DNA of 45,883 bases from Clostridium sp. chh4-2. GTDB taxonomy: Bacteria; Bacillota; Clostridia; Lachnospirales; Lachnospiraceae. The stretch covers positions 1-45,883 of the forward strand of contig NZ_PKUU01000036.1 in assembly GCF_002899675.1 (NCBI RefSeq), read 5' to 3'. Both the position numbers and the translations under genes were made by a program. Numbering within the stretch: position 1 is the stretch's first letter; each line of letters starts with the position of its first letter. Below the pieces are notes generated by a model. The model did no database searches. It saw only the letters and a program-made list of their open reading frames with translations, and was not told the DNA's origin. This document shows positions 43,027-45,883 of the stretch, piece by piece.

Positions 43027-43029
43027 AAT

Positions 43030-43058
43030 ATTCTACAAAATCCGGGAATAGAAGTCAA
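43030..43058 (-). promoter_or_regulatory. Promoter of uxaA
   Basis: Minus-strand TTGACT (43053-43058) and TAGAAT (43030-43035) have a 17-bp spacer. A perfect ATGCAA-N5-TTGCAT hairpin at 43065-43082 lies between the divergent promoters. Confidence 0.75.
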
Positions 43059-43076
43059 TAAAAAAATGCAAAGCTC

Positions 43077-43105
43077 TTGCATTTTTAATGGTAAATATGT
43101 ATAAT
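43077..43105 (+). promoter_or_regulatory. Promoter of lacI-uxaC
   Basis: TTGCAT (43077-43082) and TATAAT (43100-43105) have a 17-bp spacer. Confidence 0.75.
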
Positions 43106-43115
43106 AATTTTATGT

Positions 43116-43129
43116 TGTAAGTACTTACA
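43116..43129. promoter_or_regulatory. LacI-type operator for lacI-uxaC
   Basis: TGTAAG-TA-CTTACA is a perfect 14-bp palindrome just downstream of the predicted start site of lacI, with half-sites identical to those at 43013-43026. Confidence 0.82.
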
Positions 43130-43147
43130 GAATGTAGAGGTGATGAT

Positions 43148-44149
43148 TTGAATATTTACGACGTATCAGAAAAAGCCCAAGTATCCATCGCTACAGTATC
43201 AAGAGTTTTAAACGGCAATCCCAATGTCAGTGAAAAGACGCGCAAGCGGGTTCTGGCCGTTATGGATGAGCTCGGCTACACCCCCAATGTATTCGCACGC
43301 GGCCTCGGACTCGGAACCATGAAGACGATCGGTATTATGTGCGCCGATTCTTCCGATCCCTACCTGGCCAACGCCATTTACTATCTGGAACGGGAATTGA
43401 GAAACAACGGCTACGATTCCATTCTCTGCTGTACCGGCAATCTTCTGGAAACTAAAAAAAAGTATTTTGACCTGCTTCGTTCCAAACGGGTGGACGCGAT
43501 CATTCTCGCCGGCTCCCAATTCATAGAAGCAAAAGCAAAAGACAATTCCTACATTCTGGATGCTGCCAAAGAACTTCCGGTTATGCTGGTAAACGGTTTT
43601 CTGGAAGGCGAGAATATCTACTGTACGGTTTGTGATGACGTTACCGCCACCTATCAGGCCGCCGACCTTTTAATCCGGTCCGGCAAAAAGGATATTCTCT
43701 ATCTTTATAACAGCCCTTCCTTCAGCGGACTCAATAAACTTCAGGGCTATAAAAATGCGCTGCGGGACAACCAGCTGGAGATCCGGGATTCCTATATCCA
43801 TCTCTGCCCCAAGGATCTGGTTTCCGCCAAAAATCTGCTGATTGAGCTTCACGAATCCGGCCTGCATTTTGATGCCGTCCTCACCGCTGCAGACGAGCTG
43901 GCTGTGGGAGCTGTCAAATATGCCCATATAAAAGGTCTGAAAATTCCTGATGAACTCAGCATTGTGGGTTATAATAACTCCATCTATTCCTTATGCACCG
44001 ACCCTGAGATCACAACCGTTGACAACAAGGTCGAAGCGCTTTGCACCACTACCATCAATACGCTGATGGGCGTTTTTAATGGCGGCAACGTACCAAGCAA
44101 GACAACCGTTGCGGCCGATTTAATAAAAAGAGATACAACCAATTTCTAA
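43148..44149 (+). CDS. LacI-family transcriptional regulator
   Basis: A 333-residue repressor. The N-terminal HTH (VSEKAQVSIATVSRVLNGNPNVSEKTR split over residues 6-32) is followed by the hinge helix containing LGYTPNVFARGL, and a periplasmic-binding-like effector domain (KTIGIMCADSSDPYLANAIY, VDAIILAGSQF, LSIVGYNNS). It probably controls itself, uxaC and uxaA through the two palindromes, with a uronate or KDG-type inducer. The start is TTG (43148) with GAGGTGAT 5 nt upstream. It lies 19 nt ahead of uxaC in the same operon. Confidence 0.92.
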   Translation: MNIYDVSEKAQVSIATVSRVLNGNPNVSEKTRKRVLAVMDELGYTPNVFARGLGLGTMKTIGIMCADSSDPYLANAIYYLERELRNNGYDSILCCTGNLLETKKKYFDLLRSKRVDAIILAGSQFIEAKAKDNSYILDAAKELPVMLVNGFLEGENIYCTVCDDVTATYQAADLLIRSGKKDILYLYNSPSFSGLNKLQGYKNALRDNQLEIRDSYIHLCPKDLVSAKNLLIELHESGLHFDAVLTAADELAVGAVKYAHIKGLKIPDELSIVGYNNSIYSLCTDPEITTVDNKVEALCTTTINTLMGVFNGGNVPSKTTVAADLIKRDTTNF

Positions 44150-44168
44150 TTCAAGGAGGATTTTAAAC

Positions 44169-45575
44169 ATGAAAGCATTTATGGACAACGATTTTTTATT
44201 ATCCAACGATACAGCCAAAACCCTGTATCATGATTACGCAGCAAAGATGCCGGTTTTAGACTATCACTGCCACATCAACCCACAGGAAATTTACGAAGAC
44301 AGAAAGTTTGACAACATCACCCAGGTATGGCTGGGCGGAGATCATTATAAATGGCGCCAGATGCGTTCCAACGGAGTTGACGAAAAATATATCACCGGAG
44401 ATGCCAGCGACAGAGAGAAATTCCAGAAATGGGCGGAAACCATGCCAAAACTGATCGGCAACCCATTATATCACTGGAGCCACTTGGAATTACAGAAATA
44501 TTTCGGCTATACCGGATTTTTAAATGGTGACACCGCAGAAGAAGTATGGAATCTCTGCAACGCAAAACTTCAGGAATCTTCCATGACTGTCCGCAATATC
44601 ATCAAGCAGTCCAATGTTACTCTGATCTGTACAACCGATGATCCTGTTGATACCTTGGAATGGCATGATAAGATCGCAGCTGATTCCACATTCGACGTTC
44701 AGGTTCTTCCTGCATGGAGACCGGACAAGGCCATGAATATCGAAAAACCAACCTTCGTTCCTTACATCGCAAAATTATCAGAAGTGAGCGGCGTAGAGAT
44801 CAAAGATCTGGATTCCATGAAAAAGGCCCTTCAGGTCCGCATGGATTACTTTGCAAAACGCGGCTGCCTTGTTTCCGACCACGCATTAGAGTATGTAATG
44901 TACGCTCCTGCTTCTGAAGAGGAATTAAATGAAATCTTCGTAAAAGGAATCTCCGGACAGGCGATTACCCGCGCAGAAGAATTAAAATACAAAACTGCTT
45001 TCATGCTGTTCGTAGCAAAAGAATACCACAAACGCGGCTGGGTAATGCAGCTTCATTACGGCTGCAAACGTGACAACAACGCCTTAATGTTTGAAAAACT
45101 GGGTGCCGACACAGGATTCGACTGCATCAACAACTACGCTCCTTCCTCAGAAATGGCTGATTTCTTAAATACACTCAGCGCATCCGACGAAGTGCCGAAG
45201 ACCGTTTTATATTCCCTGAATCCAAACGACAACGCTTCCATCGGCTCCATCATCGGCTGCTTCCAGGACCCTACCATGGCCGGCAAGATCCAGCACGGCT
45301 CCGCATGGTGGTTCAACGATCATAAGATCGGCATGACAGAGCAGATCACCAGTCTCGCAAACTTAGGATGCCTTGGAAACTTCATCGGCATGCTGACAGA
45401 CTCCAGAAGCTTCATCTCCTATACAAGACATGACTATTTCAGAAGAATCCTTTGCGATATCTTCGGTTCATGGGTTGAAAACGGAGAATATCCGGCTGAC
45501 ATGAAGTCCTTAAAGAGCCTGGTTGAAGATATCTCTTACAACAATGCAGTCCGCTACTTCGGCTTCAAACTGTAG
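44169..45575 (+). CDS. uxaC: Uronate isomerase (glucuronate/galacturonate isomerase)
   Basis: A 468-residue amidohydrolase-superfamily enzyme converting galacturonate to tagaturonate or glucuronate to fructuronate. The N-terminal LDYHCHINPQEIYED carries the metal-binding H-x-H, and CTTDDPVDTLEWH, MQLHYGCKRDNN, SLNPNDNASIG and TDSRSFISYTRHDYFRR are family blocks. Normal length. Codon usage is biased like eda and kdgK, suggesting strong expression. AAGGAGG lies 8 nt before the ATG. A copy of the long hairpin repeat starts about 15 nt after the stop. Confidence 0.97.
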   Translation: MKAFMDNDFLLSNDTAKTLYHDYAAKMPVLDYHCHINPQEIYEDRKFDNITQVWLGGDHYKWRQMRSNGVDEKYITGDASDREKFQKWAETMPKLIGNPLYHWSHLELQKYFGYTGFLNGDTAEEVWNLCNAKLQESSMTVRNIIKQSNVTLICTTDDPVDTLEWHDKIAADSTFDVQVLPAWRPDKAMNIEKPTFVPYIAKLSEVSGVEIKDLDSMKKALQVRMDYFAKRGCLVSDHALEYVMYAPASEEELNEIFVKGISGQAITRAEELKYKTAFMLFVAKEYHKRGWVMQLHYGCKRDNNALMFEKLGADTGFDCINNYAPSSEMADFLNTLSASDEVPKTVLYSLNPNDNASIGSIIGCFQDPTMAGKIQHGSAWWFNDHKIGMTEQITSLANLGCLGNFIGMLTDSRSFISYTRHDYFRRILCDIFGSWVENGEYPADMKSLKSLVEDISYNNAVRYFGFKL

Positions 45576-45591
45576 GGGATTGAGAAGTCTT

Positions 45592-45767
45592 TTTTAGTTA
45601 ACTAAGGTACGCCGGAAAGAAGGGGAAACCTGGGCGGGCGGCGGGAATAATAAGAGATAGGGGATTCGAGTTTCGACCCTAAGAGGTACTAAGGCCGCCA
45701 GAAACGGAAAAAGGCAGAGCGGCGCCCATTCGCAGTGAACTCCTGATGACTTCACTGCTCAAGGGGC
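45592..45767 (+). repeat. Long hairpin repeat, copy D (interrupted by group II intron)
   Basis: Beginning AGTTAACTAAGGTACG, it carries CCGGAAAGAAGGGGAAACC, GGGCGGGCGGCGGG, CCCTAAGAGGTACTAAGG, GGAAAAAGGCAG and the hairpin GCAGTGAA / TTCACTGC. It closely matches copy A read in its own orientation. The match to copy C ends at CTCAAGGGGC (45767), where C continues GCTTAG. From 45768 onward the sequence is group II intron. Confidence 0.9.
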
Positions 45768-45883
45768 ATCGAGTAGGAGGCTACCCATTATTTGGGTAGC
45801 CGACCTCTCACACCACCGTACGAACGGGTCTCGTATACGGCGGTTCTTTAGTTTTCACATACTTTGGAATAATAATAAGAAAA
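45768..45883 (-). mobile_element. Group II intron, 3' end (domains V and VI), running off the window
   Basis: Read on the minus strand, domain V is the hairpin ACCGCCGTA / TACGGTGGT enclosing ACGAGACCCGT (about 45812-45846). It carries the CGC version of the catalytic triad. Domain VI pairs GGCTACCC with GGGTAGCC (about 45781-45800), with a bulged A in CCTACTCGAT seven bases before the intron end at 45768. The 3' exon is the hairpin repeat, starting GCCCCTTGAGC. The reverse transcriptase ORF, if any, lies beyond the right edge. Confidence 0.88.

Overview
The window looks like a chromosomal segment of an anaerobic Firmicute, most likely a Lachnospiraceae/Clostridia gut-type bacterium. The evidence is two T-box leaders, an A-type flavodiiron protein, strong AGGAGG ribosome sites, sigma-A promoters with 17-bp spacers, an EF-G paralogue typical of Clostridia and a uronate-degradation locus. 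No rRNA, tRNA, transposase or phage structural gene was seen. All family calls come from reading motifs, not from database searches.

Layout. 1-7.0 kb: leuS with a leucine T-box, a YwaF-like membrane protein, a flavodiiron protein divergent from a Crp/Fnr-type regulator, and a CPBP membrane protease. 7.06-7.94 kb: two large hairpin repeats in inverted orientation. 7.95-13.7 kb: an EF-G paralogue, a HEAT-repeat protein, a 5'-3' exonuclease, an unrelated 268-bp hairpin repeat and a small hypothetical gene. 13.9-17.4 kb: the aromatic operon aroF-tyrA-aroA with its own promoter and terminator. 17.5-24.1 kb: a compact four-gene operon, possibly with a 24-codon leader ORF, encoding a membrane-anchored giant coiled-coil protein, a TerB-like protein, a second coiled-coil protein and an HNH-like protein with a hydrophobic C-terminal half. 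This is the best candidate for an undescribed system. 24.5-29.6 kb: an isochorismatase-family hydrolase, a small membrane protein, a tryptophan T-box controlling a three-gene ABC transporter (TrpXYZ type), and a 3-methyladenine glycosylase.

29.7-45.6 kb is a catabolic island for uronates and probably sulfated uronate-like acids. The unit ROK regulator-tctB-tctC-tctA-sulfatase should import a carboxylate and desulfate it in the cytoplasm. An amidohydrolase, a ferredoxin-type aldo/keto reductase and two KDG-kinase paralogues follow. Eda (KDPG aldolase), an IclR regulator, altronate dehydratase (uxaA), a LacI regulator and uronate isomerase (uxaC) complete the visible part. Together uxaC, uxaA, kdgK and eda convert galacturonate to pyruvate and glyceraldehyde-3-phosphate. 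The tagaturonate reductase step is not in the window. Divergent uxaA and lacI-uxaC promoters each carry a perfect TGTAAG-N2-CTTACA palindrome.

Four copies of one long hairpin element (A at 1-188, B at 7061-7421, C at 7534-7939, D from 45592) are scattered through the window. Three sit just behind a stop codon in the same orientation as the gene. Their inner hairpin and outer arms show paired compensatory changes between copies. Copy D is split by the 3' end of a group II intron that runs off the window on the minus strand.
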